This document shows, in pieces, positions 34,314 through 46,830 of a DNA stretch of 64,000 bases. A program made the position numbers and the translations under genes. Positions within the stretch are counted from its first letter, which is position 1, and each line of letters starts with the position of its first letter. A model generated the notes under the pieces. That model was not told the DNA's origin. It worked only from the letters and a program-made list of their open reading frames with translations, and ran no database searches. The stretch comes from Polytrichum commune (taxonomy: Eukaryota > Streptophyta > Polytrichopsida > Polytrichales > Polytrichaceae): positions 51,386,429 through 51,450,428 of the forward strand of contig OX485804.1 of assembly GCA_950295325.1 (NCBI GenBank), written 5' to 3'.

Positions 34314-35355
34314 CTTTGTGTGAATATTGTGAATAAAAATTTCGCGAGGTCGTAGCTTGTCTATGTACTAAACAATTGCTGTGAATTTCAGTGAAAACTT
34401 AGCTTCAAACTAAATATCTTGATGTGCTATGCATTTACCATTACATGGTGGAAGTTCAATGTTTTAAAGAAAATGATGAGACATTGTAAGATTGTAAACT
34501 TCACAACCCTGAATGTATGTACTTCACAACTCTGTAAATCTCTCACGACTGTGAAACAACATCTGGCAATCAAAGAAACATCTTCAAATTTTTGCCATTT
34601 CTTGTCATTCCACTCTCTTACCTCTGGTTTTCCTCAGTCCAAACAATTTTCTCCTCTTATTGCTGTCTCATTTCTGTTGGAAAGCAAGCAACAATGGATT
34701 TTTGAATGCATCCATCAGTAGACAAAACTACAATTGCGTAAGTTTTCGTGAATCCATTCACTATAGTGCATCCTTGGTGTAGGACGACTATATTCTGTCA
34801 CTACTGCAGTGAAGATGAAATAGAGTGCCCTTTGCGGTTATGAATTTGCACTTGCACCCATGTCATAATTTATGCGAGAGCAGACTTGCGGTCATGTGGT
34901 CCTCAACCAACACAAACTAATGTGCACAATTTCAGCAGCATAATTTTGTGCATGAGATTGCAAATGCTTTTAGTATTGGCTCATTTGAAGGTCCATAGCT
35001 TTGTCCTTGAGTAAATGTGTCCTTATAAGTAGATGAACTACACTAATTATTGTATTTATTGTCACTTACTATCTGGAATTACACACTGCTATAACTATTT
35101 ACTGTATGTCTCATTTTTTTGGTCAACAAAGGTCAAATTGGTTGTTTGGACACTATAGAACATTACGATCTTTACATGGTAAAAAACTAAATTAATAATA
35201 AAAAGATATAGCATTCTGTAATTCCAAATAGTAAGTGGCACTAACTATCATATTTAGTGTACTTTTGCACAAGTGATTTTAGAATGTTGCTGATCCTAGT
35301 TCCAACTTATGAATGAGCTATGCAGAAGTTAACTCTATAAGGGGCCACATATATA

Positions 35356-36150
35356 CACGGGTAGATCACTCTAAGGCATTTTTGTGCACCACGTGCGGCT
35401 GGGGTTTTTTTGTTTTGGGGCTATTTACCTTCAAGGGCTGAATTAAAGCCTCCCTATAATTAATTAAATTTCAAAAATGGCCCATTTGTTTGCACCCTTC
35501 CATTACTTATATTGTCCAAGTCACTGCAATTTTTTTTACTTTATATTCCTTTTAAGTAATAAAAGCTAATCTACTTCCTAACGCAATTGACGAGTGTTGA
35601 GGGAAAGCATGGAAACAAAGAAGGGTGCAAACAGTAATACCATTGCAAACATAGTTATGAAGAAAACACATAGGAGACCATAGCAAAGTAATATCATTGC
35701 AAACATTGTTATGATGAAAACACATAGGAGATGCCAACACAAATACCATAGCGGTCATTGCAATATAAGTGACCAAAACCATAGAGCATAGTATATCGGG
35801 TTTAGAATTTACAATTTAGGGTGGAGTCCGCAATGTTACGGCGCGTTCCCTTTTCATCCATTTTTGGACAGATGGAAATCCCAATTATCATCCATCCCCG
35901 TGAGTCCTAAACCCATTTACATACCATACTAAACATACCTTCTAGGATCCTTATCTTCAACCCTTATATTAATTTTACAAAAAATAATGGCCCACGTTTT
36001 ATGTCCATCTAACTTACTTATAATGGGATTGTCTACATTTAATGGCCCCTTCATTATTTGGAATTCCTTTATAATTTTTATTTCAAATGATTTTAATCCT
36101 CTCTATATTATGCCGCACGTCATTTTTAAAATGCACTAAGTGATCTACCC

Positions 36151-36153
<3 letters not shown>
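35356..36153. mobile_element. Inverted-repeat element, CACGGGTAGATCACT ends, 798 bp
   Basis: Left CACGGGTAGATCACTCTAAG and the right end (complement CACGGGTAGATCACTTAGTG) stay similar for about 45 bases to GTGCGGC. Outside is AT-repeat sequence, with a 33-bp (AT)n on the right, which hides any target duplication. The middle has a local duplication of AAAACACATAGGAGA (35665-35730). No transposase frame. Confidence 0.55.

Positions 36154-36154
<1 letters not shown>

Positions 36155-36187
<33 letters not shown>
36155..36187. repeat. (AT)n microsatellite
   Basis: About 16 AT units directly outside the right end of the 35356-36153 element. Confidence 0.95.
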
Positions 36188-36190
<3 letters not shown>

Positions 36191-37840
36191 ATAAAAAGAA
36201 AACTATGCAAATAAATTGGGAGCAAACATGGACAATATAAGCACTCAAGTAGATTATTATTAACATTAAGAGTAGCTTATCCATGTTTGTGTTTCAACAC
36301 AATGATTTTAGTGTGCATACAATGAGCGATGAGCAATGAGCAACGAGCAATGAGCAATAAGAAATGGGCACAAATGCAGAACATAACAAGCTTCTATTAT
36401 CATCCAAGGTAGGAGCCTCTTCCTCCATTGCTGATACTGTTGTAAGGCAAACAATACTTAAGTGAAGGTTTTTAGCTGTGCAATCACTTCTTGTAGGATA
36501 TGAAACATACAATTAGTGCGAGATGATTAACAAATCCAAATCATGTTCATAGTCATTTTCCTCATAATTTGTAGAGCTCATATAAATATCTTAATCATTG
36601 TCAAATTACAAAGTATTTGTCTTGTTAAAAGATCACATAGATAATCCCCAATTATGTGGACCATGTGCCTAGAGTAGATAAAAAAATTTGAGCAAGTATT
36701 CCAATCTCTTTTGGGTGTCCGATCTTGGATCCCCACCTAACCAACACCACTCAAATGTAAGTGTTCATTTAAAAGTGGATTTACACTAGGGTCCAAGACC
36801 AAATAAACTCCAAAATCAAGCAATCTTATTGGTTGGGCACAACATTTTGGACCCAGAGATATCCACACTAAGGTTTGGGTCCAAGGTATGAAAAAATGGC
36901 ATAGCTCTATTGTAATATCACTTTCCCACCAAAACTCAACAAACCTCCTTGGAAAATATTGCTCCTCCTAATTTGCAAAACCAATCTTCAAGCCTGCTAG
37001 TGCTAGTCTTGAGTCTAAAAATAATTTAGGTTCATGAAGGGTGGTTTGGACCCCAAGTTTTTTGGAGCAGGACCAAGGTATGTACTCCATTACTGTAAAC
37101 CCGCCCCTAAGGAGCACTTTAGATGGGGATCAGGGTCCAACAAAATGGAACAATCTTATTGACCAAGAAGTGTAAATTGGACTAAAGACCTTCAGATGAG
37201 GGTCCAAGACCAAGAAGAAGTAAAGTGAGGGGCCTCCTACATGACATCATTTTGAAGGGACACTAGTGGCTAGAACTAAAAAATGAAACTCAAAAGACAA
37301 CTCATGTGTTGAAGAATCTTTTTGAAAGATTGGATCCAAAGTAGAGTTCAGTTCAAGGATTCAATTTGCCTCAAATTGATTCAAAGTGGTTCCTATGTTC
37401 TTAGACCATGGACCCCTCACCTAAAGCGCCCCTAAGATTAGTAACCGAATTAGGCCCGCTTACCAATGAGTAAGTGGAGATCGGTGGATGAATGTCCACC
37501 GTGGGGTCCGCTGTACTAACACTGAAAACTGAGAGTTTCTCTCTCGTTCTCTCTCTCTCTCGGATGTAAAGATGCTTGGCACATGGGAATGATCGATCAC
37601 AATGAAAAGGAGAAGGAAGAGCCACCACCGTTAATCATCCTTGTGCCAATGTCCATGAAATCTGGATCCAAATGGGAGGCTATGGATGCATGGGGAGGAC
37701 TCACTTCAAAAATCAAACAGACAGCCTAACCCACCAAATCAAACATACACCCTGCTCGAATGTAGATCTTCGGAGGTGAGGAATTGAACACTTAAATTGG
37801 ACGACAAAATCCAAAAGTGTGAAACAAATTGGGTGCAGCT
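36188..37840. other. Intergenic, dispersed-repeat fragments
   Basis: GGGTCCAAGACCAAATAAAC and AAGCAATCTTATTGGTTGGG (36785-36840) are inverted relative to 26950-27010 (GACCAATAAGATTGCTTG, GGTCTTGGACCC), with a third weak copy at 37135-37215. No gene before the ndhT start. Confidence 0.4.
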
Positions 37841-40273
37841 ATGGCAGCCAGGGCAGCTTTAGTTGCAAGCCGGCCATGGCCTCTCGGTGGCCAAGTCTCA
37901 TCAGCTCACCGAACCTCAAACTCAACCCGAAATTCGGTGGGCTTTGTCCTGTGTTGCGCAGACCCAGCAACATCGAGTAGTAATGGGAGCAACAAGAAGA
38001 AGAAGGAGGAGCATGTGGACACACGAATTCATTGGGGGAATTCCACGGATGGGTGGATTGGGGACGACGAGCCGGCTGCCTCTTCTGGTCAATCCACATC
38101 CTCCTCGGGTAGCAGTAGTAGTAATGGTAGTAGTAGTAGAAGACAAAGAAGAAATTTGAATAGCAAAGCAAGCATCATCGACCAGGCCCCTGATAGCCAT
38201 TATAGGTGAGCGTTTGTTGTCCGTTCTCTACGGTTGTCGGGGAGCAGTTCTTTGCATTCTTTTAAATCCTTTCACTTTGAATTGTTTTGAATTCTTGTAA
38301 GTTTGATGGGAGGGGTTTGACGCATCATTTTTTGCATTCTTGGGAGTTTCTTGGGAGGTGTAGTAGGTTATGGCTCTCGTCGAGTCTGCGATACCTCAAG
38401 AATTATTACACTAGATGTATGTTTGGGAAGTTTCTCTTGTCAATCTCAATGTAGGTCAAGTTTGAAGGGCGAATCCAATGAGCAGAGCGGACACCTAAAT
38501 TTACACTACCCGAATTGCAAATGCAGTCTTAATTCATTTTCGTGCAAGACAATTCTTTGCGTAGCACTTAGCAAAATGAATCTCGGTCGTCGCCAAATAA
38601 ATTCGGCCACATGCTTGAGTGTTTCCTTGAATTACCTCTTTTCACTATTCGGCATAAGCAATCCCCTCCTTTTCTAGATAATCATCAGCATTGTGATTTC
38701 CAAGCACCATAAAATCAATGTTGAAGAATTAGGCATCCCGTGAGTCTGTAAGGATTTGCCGAGGATCCAAGGCTATGATGATCCAGAATCATCATAATGT
38801 TGGAATTCTTGACGTGGTTGGACAGGTATATGGGTATATCGGCGGATGCTGAGCTTGAAGACATCAAAGCTGCATATCGTCGTCTATCAAAGCAATACCA
38901 CCCCGACACCACCTCCCTTCCCATTGAAATTGCTGCTCAGAAATTCATCCAGTTGAAGGTAGAGTTGCTTAACCTGCGACGTAACAATGTCTATTGCCAT
39001 TCAGAATCCATAAATTCTTGAGAGCTTTCTCCGAGCCTAATCAGAATGTTAGGTTTATCATGAGTGAAGGAAAATTGGTGACACCCATGCCTTGCTGCAA
39101 GTGCATTCTGCAGTGTTTTGTGAATGACTGACTTCAGAACTAGGTCGCAGCTGTAATCTTGACATTTCAAACTTTGACTATCTACCTGCCTCTCTTAGCG
39201 TCAAATGTCGAAAATTGTTGTGGCATCCAGATTGCCCGCGAAAGTCCATAACATTCTATAATGAACTACATTCAAAAATGCAAGTGGCCAGCGTTTAATG
39301 TTTAGTCAATTTTGAGTATCCTTACAGCGCGAGTTTAACATGTAGCAAACGATCCTTTCAACATCGATGCAAGTCATTATTCATCCTTTTAGGTCTTGCA
39401 ACTGTAAAGTATAAAAAATAGAATAAAAGTGCAACCCTATGTTTGGTAGGCATAGATTCAATGTTGTAGTTTGATGTGTCTGAATCAATGTGAAATCAAT
39501 GTTGATTTAGAGGTTTCTGATGTACACTCTGCTCAGCCTCAAACAGAATCTCGTTGAGGTTATCTAGGTACAAGTCAGCGAAGGTTCCATCTGAGGCTCT
39601 GATTCAACTGAATTTAGGTTGGCAACCTTCGTGTAAGCCACTAGTTTTGGCAGGTCTCTATGAAATCAAATTGGCCTCTAGAGGAACTTTTTTATCCATG
39701 GGCCATCAACAACATGCAAGGTAGACAAAGTTATAGTCGCGCTAGTCTGACTGCACCATTCCTTGGCGGTTATCGATCCTTTGGCGGTGAAGGCTTGCTC
39801 GGGGGTTGTAAATGGGTTTGGGGTTGTGCCCCTTTTTACTTGTGTAATCTGTTGGAGCCATCAAGAAAGCAATCCAACGAAACTATAGAATGTTACGTCA
39901 TGCTCAAGTCTTCGTTCCACAAATAGGAAGCTGACATTGATTGATTCCGCTATGCAATGTGTGTGTGCAGGATGCGTATGATACTCTTAGTAATGAGGAG
40001 CTGAGGAGCTTGTATGACCGGCGGCTAGAGACTAAAGTCGCCTCCATTTTGGGGGCGAGCTTTTATGGCTATGAGAGTGGCTTTGGACAGCAAGGCTACG
40101 ACACACGTGCAAACAAGCAGCCAGAGACACCGAGCACAGAAACACTTGGTGCAGACGAAAACATGCCGTTGACTGCACAAGCCCAAACCGCTCTGGCATT
40201 TGATCTTTTTGTTCTCTTCATCTGCATCTGTGTGATTCTGTATGTCGTATTCTTCAAGCACGCCTACGCATAA
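37841..40273 (+). CDS. ndhT: NdhT, J-domain subunit of chloroplast NDH complex
   Basis: Nuclear-encoded subunit of the chloroplast NADH dehydrogenase-like complex (NdhT, CRRJ in Arabidopsis), on the stromal ferredoxin-binding side. Exons: 37841-38205, 38826-38958, 39971-40273; introns GT-AG; about 266 residues. A transit-peptide-like start (MAARAALVASRPW) is followed by the family motif RIHW..STDGWIGDD, a Ser/Gly-rich linker, then DSHYRYMGIS and a J domain with HPD at 147-149 (KQYHPDTTS). The C-terminus (LTAQAQTALAFDL, then a hydrophobic helix at about 240-262 ending FFKHAYA) matches the single membrane anchor of NdhT. The J domain is split by both introns, and the helix IV side (DAYDTLSNEELRSLYD) lies in exon 3. 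Donor 1 overlaps an in-frame stop (TATAG|GTGA), so retention of intron 1 would end the protein at once. The low-complexity linker (about 80-110) is the least conserved part. Confidence 0.88.
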
Positions 40274-40795
40274 TTAGCGAATGTGGACAACATCCCCATT
40301 GCTCAAAAGAAGTTGCAAATTCTGCAATTCGCTTGAGATTTATCCTCTGTTCCACTAGAGTCAGGCAAAAAATTACCTGCACCGCTTCCAGGACAACATT
40401 TGAGGAGTTAAACCCTAATTTTTTTATACTGGAGATGGAAGGTGGAGTATTGCCTATTCCTCCGTCCATAGCCTGCTTTGAAATCATAGGTTTTGTAAGT
40501 GGGATTGATTATGCTCTGAAGACAGTAATTGAAAGAGACAAGAGTATGGCACTCCTTTCAGAGAGAGACAGGATAAGTATATCTGCACTCAAGTTCTTTG
40601 AACTTGATCTTGGTGATTTTTGGCTCTCTTTATTGTCATTTTGGGCTTGTTAAGGATTCTTGGATTTGGACTTTATCCAGATGGTTGGTGCAACGTCCCG
40701 ATCAGAGTCTGTTTTCTTTTGTGCATTTTTATTAGTTTCCTTGATTGATTGCGGTTAATGGGCATCTTGATTTTAGAGATCTCTGAATTCAAAGT

Positions 40796-40903
40796 TGGGA
40801 AATATGAACACCTAATGTCAACTTCCTTACATGGCCTTCTAAGGAAGTTGACATTAGGTGTTCATATTTCCCAGCTTCCTTAGAAGGCCATGTAAGGAAG
40901 TTG
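40796..40903. repeat. Nested perfect inverted repeats (hairpin)
   Basis: 34 bases at 40796-40829 are the exact complement of 40840-40873, separated by a 10-base spacer. In addition, 29 bases at 40819-40847, which include that spacer, are the exact complement of 40875-40903. The second pair shares sequence with the first, so the block can fold in two ways. It lies about 520 bp past the ndhT stop codon. Confidence 0.85.
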
Positions 40904-41083
40904 ATCCTCAGCATTTTCCACCTTTGAAGGAACAGAAGGTGATATGCATCTGAATAACATCAAAGCACAAAATGCTTTTGAAAGGAATCCAAGGGAGGCA
41001 AAACTTACTTAAGAAGTTGAAAACCTGAGATCATAGAACTTTGTGTTGAAAAAGGATCCTATATCTCAAGCAGGACTCTCAGG

Positions 41084-41200
41084 GCCACTTTACACTAGAG
41101 CTTCAGGGCCTGTGACCGCTGAGATTTAAAGTACATTGGTGGAAAATGCCGAGACTGTCGCACTTCACACTAAAATTGAGCTTGAGGGCCTAAGGGACGG
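41084..41200 (+). mobile_element. Partial copy of the GGGCCACTT miniature element
   Basis: Begins GGGCCACTTTACACT and continues with GGGCCTGTGACCGCTGAGATTTAAAG, which parallels the left part of the element at 22842 (GGCCCGTGACCTTTGCAATTTAAGAG). No right terminus was found. Confidence 0.45.
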
Positions 41201-41467
41201 CAAAAGGGAATTGTTGCATGTGAGTGTACTTCTCATCAGTTCATGCTCAAAGCCCCTTCAGTGAGCGGCTGGAATTGTTTTCTGGAGAGGGGGGGATACG
41301 GGTTGTTCTATCTCACCTTGCATGTGCTAGTTTTACCTTACTTATTTGCAAACTCCAATGAAGGAGAAGAAGAAAATTGGGGGTTTCCTTATTTTTGGAA
41401 ATAGAAGGATCAATGGTGCATGCTGTCTATGCTTATAAAAAATAATTCTCACAGTCCTCAGTCACAT

Positions 41468-41855
41468 CCCTAAATATTGTATTTAGTGTCATATGTTGTT
41501 TTATGTCACAGCAGTAACTTTTTTAGTGACACTTTCCATGAATAAGTTCACAAATACTGTTGTCCTGACTTACTTTCACTTCATCCAAATGCCAATTATT
41601 GAAACAAAGTTTGGGCATGATATTCAGCATTCTAACATTTCTGTAATGTAAATTTGTCATGAATGATTGAAATTTGGATGAAAAATCCCTTAGTAAGTGA
41701 TAATAATTGCATCGTTGTAAGTCCACAATGCCCCAATGTTTTTACAAGGAATGACAAATAAAGTTAGGTTTATATATAGTATTGGTGACAACTACACGGG
41801 CGGTTTCCAATGAGTATTGAGCGAGACAACTAGAATTGGGGATAAGTGCCAGACC
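41468..41855. mobile_element. Second CACTAAATA-type element, right end lost
   Basis: CCTAAATATTGTATTTAGTG followed by TCATATGTTGTTTTATGTCA, and later AATGACAAATAAAGTTAGGT and ACTACACGGGCGGTTT, is colinear with 47868-48494 but lacks the nested insert. The right terminus is degraded (about 41855). Confidence 0.5.
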
Positions 41856-42645
41856 ACAGGTCCTTATTTCCAAGAAGGTAGGAATTTAGCGAAAGTAATG
41901 TTTTAAAGGGGAGGCATGTTGACAAATTACTGTATCTTTATGTTGTATATCAAACATCAAACATCATTCACACAATAGATACATACAGTACATCCTCAAT
42001 TTGCAAATGGAAAACAAGTGTACTGAATGCAGTCTCTGCAGTTTGTCAGCAAGAGATAGTAAACTGAATAGAAAATTCATAAGATAATCGTTGGCATTCC
42101 TTGAAACATTATCTTGTAAGTTGCAGCAACTCAGTGGCAGTAACATATTATAACACACCTACACACACATCAATATTCTTCACACTCTGCTAATATAACA
42201 ACCATCCTTCGTCAAGTATTGTGTGATTGATCTTCGCGACGATATCGATGTTTGTCCATATCTCCAGTATATATATACGATCACCATCCCTGTGTTATTT
42301 ACGCTCAGTACACATTGGCAAACGTCAAGAAGCTGCATGATCTTCACCTCGGAGGAATCAATGGTGACTTCACCTCCTGTAGTACGTGTGTTCCACGTCC
42401 GTCCTTCCATTTCTCGTCCACTGATCTTCGATCGATTAGGATCTCAGCTTCCTTCAGTTCTTCGTCACCTTCTTCTCATTGTGATCCATTTTGTGACCCC
42501 GGGGAGAATACAAACGGTATCTCCGCCTCAGCCAATAGCTTTGGACACAGCGAAGTTATAAATTTTGCTCCTTCAAGTTATATATTTGCTTCTGGTTCAA
42601 AGGCTCGACGCTTCCATCAGTTCTTCACCTTCTTGGGGCGGGGAT

Positions 42646-43059
42646 TCATGAATATTCTGTGAGTCGATCACCAGCACTCCATCGATCTGAGAGGATATTT
42701 TTCATCAGTGTCTTGACGTTCTCGAATAGCTGGTGAATTATAAGGATCTCACGTACTTGCAGTTCCTTTACAGTTTCGTCGATTAGTGATTCATTCCGGT
42801 TGATTACCATGACCGGCTCCACATGAGAAGAAGAAAATCCGTCAATCTTCACGGTGGTTCTTATTCTGTCCGGTGCCCGTACCACCATGCTGCTCCATCT
42901 ATCCTCGATAAACTCTTGATGAAGGATCTCCACTTCCGTCAGTTCTTCGCCACCTTCTTGGCCTGGTACTAATCCATTCTGTGACCGAGGAAGGAATGCA
43001 ATACTGCAGAGTGTATATTGTTTGTTCATCTCGTCCAATACCCTTGTCACAACGCCCAT
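42646..43059 (-). CDS. Unidentified 137-residue ORF with degraded copies beside it
   Basis: An ATG-started frame on the - strand (start at 43059, stop near 42646) encodes a charged, probably soluble protein (MGVVTRVLDEMNKQY...). I do not recognise it. It has no signal peptide or membrane helix and is rich in Glu, Arg and Ile; the second half (ETVKELQVREILIIHQLFENVKTLMKNIL) could form an amphipathic helix. A second, frameshifted copy of its middle part lies at about 42340-42500 (the DNA encoding GGEELTEVEIL matches a diverged GDEELKEAEIL), and a third short match sits near 42610-42640. A duplicated gene remnant or a transposon-borne ORF both fit. Weak call. Confidence 0.3.
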   Translation of the reverse strand: MGVVTRVLDEMNKQYTLCSIAFLPRSQNGLVPGQEGGEELTEVEILHQEFIEDRWSSMVVRAPDRIRTTVKIDGFSSSHVEPVMVINRNESLIDETVKELQVREILIIHQLFENVKTLMKNILSDRWSAGDRLTEYS

Positions 43060-43595
43060 ATATATATTTTCCCCTCCATTGATTTTGGGTCAAGGATGTG
43101 ACCACGAGCCTTCTTCAGCTGTTGAACTTCTTTGGTTAGGGTTGATGGTTTTTAAACAAGAAAACGGTAGAACCAAGATGCTCTGTCCTTTCTTATGAAA
43201 GACTACAATTGTAGTTGTATACTTTGCTCATGCCAGTCCATGGCTATTTACTATACCTATAACAAACTATAACCAATCATATTTTTTTCAATACATTTTA
43301 GGGAACAACTATAGTAAACTAGATGTATATAACTATAGTTAACTGCACTTTTTGGCAATTCAAATCGCGAACAACTATAGTTACGAAAGGCAACTAGTTA
43401 ACTAATAGATGAAGTAGTTGGTTAGTTGTCCAAGGTATGCAAACTTTCATCATCCACATTAAATAAACTGGACCAAAAATAATAGGAACATGTAACGTCC
43501 AAGTGTGAACACAAAGTGGCTAGGAAATTTGCTCTTGAAACATAAAAGTTGATGCATAGTCTCCGTCCTACAGATAGAGCCAATAAAGAACAAGA

Positions 43596-43626
<31 letters not shown>

Positions 43627-44639
43627 GTGACTTTATAAAGTGATTAGCATGGGCGGCACTAACCAATTTGGTACAAATACATGTTATCACAATAAGAAAT
43701 TAAACTAGATATTAAACCATTTGCATTTAGTTTGAGACTTTCCAAAGTTTTTGATTAACGAATATAATGATTTAAGTAAAAATGGATTAAGTCCAAGTCC
43801 ACAATTATGACATGTTGAATTCTATCATAGGGTCCTATGATTGGATTATAATATTGTAAGATCCGCTGATTGAATATGTAGAGTTGGTTATGATAATATT
43901 ATAAAAGTTATTTTGAATTTTATTTTCACTATTCAAAATCCATCTATAAAGATATAGCATCAAAATTAGAGAATTTAATTTTTTTTCATCATATTTTAAT
44001 AGCATAACATTCAAGTCATCACTAAGGATTTACATATCTTAAAAATAAAATTTTAGATAAATTTTATTTATAAACTTATTTTAAATTTTATTTTATTTAC
44101 TTAAATTTATTTTTAAAAATGTGTCAAAAGTGCATAGATATACCTATTTAAAAAATTTGAAGCATCCACAAAGTTCAAATTTTGAAAATCAATTTACTTG
44201 ACTATGAATTCTTTTAGTAGGAATTATCTAATTTCATTATGATTCATTCATCCATTCTTCTAGTTGGCACAATTTAATTTTAACTAGATTCATTTATTCA
44301 TGGAGAATTGTCCTGCTACAAATGAATAACATTCGTCCTCTAGGAGTTGTCAAACTACAATGCAAAATTCTTTCATTGGGAGTTGTCTAACCCTCATGCA
44401 CAATCCTTCATGAATCGTCTAGCCCTTGTGGACCATTCTTTCTTGGATTGTTTCATCCATTTAATTCTTTGGAGTTGTCTGACTCCAAACACCATTTATT
44501 GACATATTAAGTATATCAAAGTATGATTAGTCTTTTTTTTGCATAATCAATAATAAACCTTTTAATCATGGTATATTACAATCTATCTCCCTCCCCCCTC
44601 CAAACACATGATTATTCTCAATGATAAACTTGGTCGAAA
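43060..44639. other. AT-rich intergenic stretch
   Basis: Contains clustered AACTATAGTTA-like words at 43200-43385 and very AT-rich sequence after 43680. It may include the downstream LTR of the gypsy relic, but I could not match a second LTR. Confidence 0.35.
43596..43621. repeat. (AT)n microsatellite
   Basis: About 13 AT units. Confidence 0.95.
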
Positions 44640-46830
44640 AATCTCATTAGATATCAATCTTTCGCAAATTCATATAGATGTAACCATTTGAACAATAATT
44701 GTTGATTCTTACCAATACATATTTAAAGCATATTGTTAATGGTATTTTTTGTTCAGCTTCACTCTCTAAAGTTAAGATGATAAGCCAAACCATGTTCAAT
44801 AATATATCTACACATCTAAAATAGTGGAAACCAAAATTCATTGAAAAATTAAAGGTCTTAATAACTAATGATTTCATATGGCATTCTATGAAACACAATA
44901 ACATTTTTCATAAACAACTCGGCTGCACTAGAACATCCATTAGATAAAATCTACTATCTTTGTTAATTGAACAATAACAATTATGCTATCATAACTAGAT
45001 TGTGTTTGGACATACTAACAATAACATCCATACTAGTTGATATAAATTTTGAATTAGGGATCTGAAGTGGTTGCAACAACCTATAATTCTTAATTTTCTC
45101 AACTTTAGACACTTGACATTGTAAGCATCATTCAACACATTTTCGCATATATTTCTTCATGCTCGGTGAATTATAATGCCATTTGAAGCCATAAATGTCT
45201 TTTGAAAAATTATCATCCTATCGGAATGTGATCGTGAAGATCATGTATAGCATCATGTTTATAATCCACAACTTTAAGAATATTAACTCGTGCATTATAA
45301 TATTAAATATCATCTCTCGAATTATAAGACATAAATTATTCTATCTTTTCAATAGATAAAGATGCTCTAGAAGGATTTTCAAATGATAATCAAAACACAT
45401 TATTATTTTGTAAAACGAGTTCTAATTTCATCAATCAAAAAATACTTGATACATGAGATTACATTTTCCATAGGTTATCTACCCAATGCATTTTCTTTGC
45501 CTCTAATATATTTTATATCCAATTTAAATTCTTAAAGTAACTCCATCCACTTCCATCGCCTTCTACTGAGATTTAACCTTGTGGTGAAATACCTTAAAGA
45601 TTGATGGTTGATTACAATATGAAATAACAAATCAATATGTCATTGATATATACATAAACATGAACTTATATACATACTTATAAAACAAGGCATTCATCTT
45701 AAGTCATAAATGTAGTTGAAGCATCTATGAGTTTGAAAAAAATCACAACATATTCGTAGTGGCCTAGCTGCAATAAAATATAGTCTTTTCAAAATTTGAA
45801 ATTTTCAACTGACATTAAAGTATATTTGAACAAACCACTTGTCCAAAAAAAATTAACAAATGTGCACTTATAATGACAAAAAATCAAGTAACATAAAAAA
45901 ATAACAACACAATATATTGGTAGTTGAAATTGTTCCGCATTCATGCATAAATCTAAATATACATAAATCCTAGTTTTTTTACTCGGGTGGTAACTATTAT
46001 TTAGCTCAACTTTGGAAAATGCCTTTGTACGATAAAGATGATCAAAAAAAATATTCAACTGTGGCAAAGGATATTTATGATTATGATCAGTTTATTTAGC
46101 CATGAAAATCTACACATTATCTCAAAGAACCATCATTTTTTTCCCAAAAATAAATGGCTTACTCCAAAGAAACTTACTAAGTTGAATGTAATTTCTTTTT
46201 GACAAATCCATTGCCTAAATTTCCAATTCCTTGTTTGAGCAAACGAACCTTTGGTAAAAAAAATATTCATCTTTGATGAATTTTTTTATTTTTTTTCAAA
46301 AAAAATGTCTTATACTGCATCTTCTTTACATATAGTGTATGGGTCCACTTGACATAGCCATGCCATTCGTAAAACAACTTCATATTATGCTTCTATCCAA
46401 ACTTCAATGTTTGGATGAAGTGTTGAATTCTTGAATGCTCACTGGCACTTTCAACATGGGGTGGTTGATTACATTAGAGTTGTTAATTAGTGGTAATTTA
46501 GACTATGTTTTACTAGATCTAAGAAAAAGTCATAGTTTCCTAGCAAAATTAGCCAAGATCATATTAGGTGTACTTGTTGAATGAACCAAAATCATGCATG
46601 AATGGAAAAAGTTCAATTATTCTTTGATTTGAGCTACCATTGATTCATGCTCTACAACATGTTACTCACAACAACAAAAGCTCGAACCGAGCCATGTCCA
46701 TTATGCTTTGGGGCCTTTGCTAAATCCTCAACCTCCAGGGTGGCCGTTTGTTGCTTCTTTCTATTGGAGCACTCAAAGGATCTATGTCCACGTTCATGGC
46801 ACACAAACACATAAAACAAAGTCTAGTATG
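44640..46830 (-). mobile_element. Decayed Ty3/gypsy LTR retrotransposon (internal region)
   Basis: Read from high to low coordinates, the - strand gives the gypsy domain order, all broken by stops and frameshifts. A Gag zinc knuckle lies near 46760-46815 (HERGHRSFEC). Reverse transcriptase is at about 45985-46170 (KKNDGSLR.CVD, then MPQLNIFFDHLYRTKAFSKV). An RNase H piece is at 45535-45610 (SLRYFTTRLNLSRRRW). The integrase finger and core start are at 45010-45185 (WHYNSPSMKKYMRKCVE, then CLQCQVSKVEKIKNYRLLQP), with more core at 44830-44990 (AAELFMKNVIVFHRMPYEII). The order RT-RNase H-integrase marks Ty3/gypsy. No LTR pair was found. Another dispersed repeat interrupts the RT at 45820-45975. 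The stretch is very AT-rich. Confidence 0.75.
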
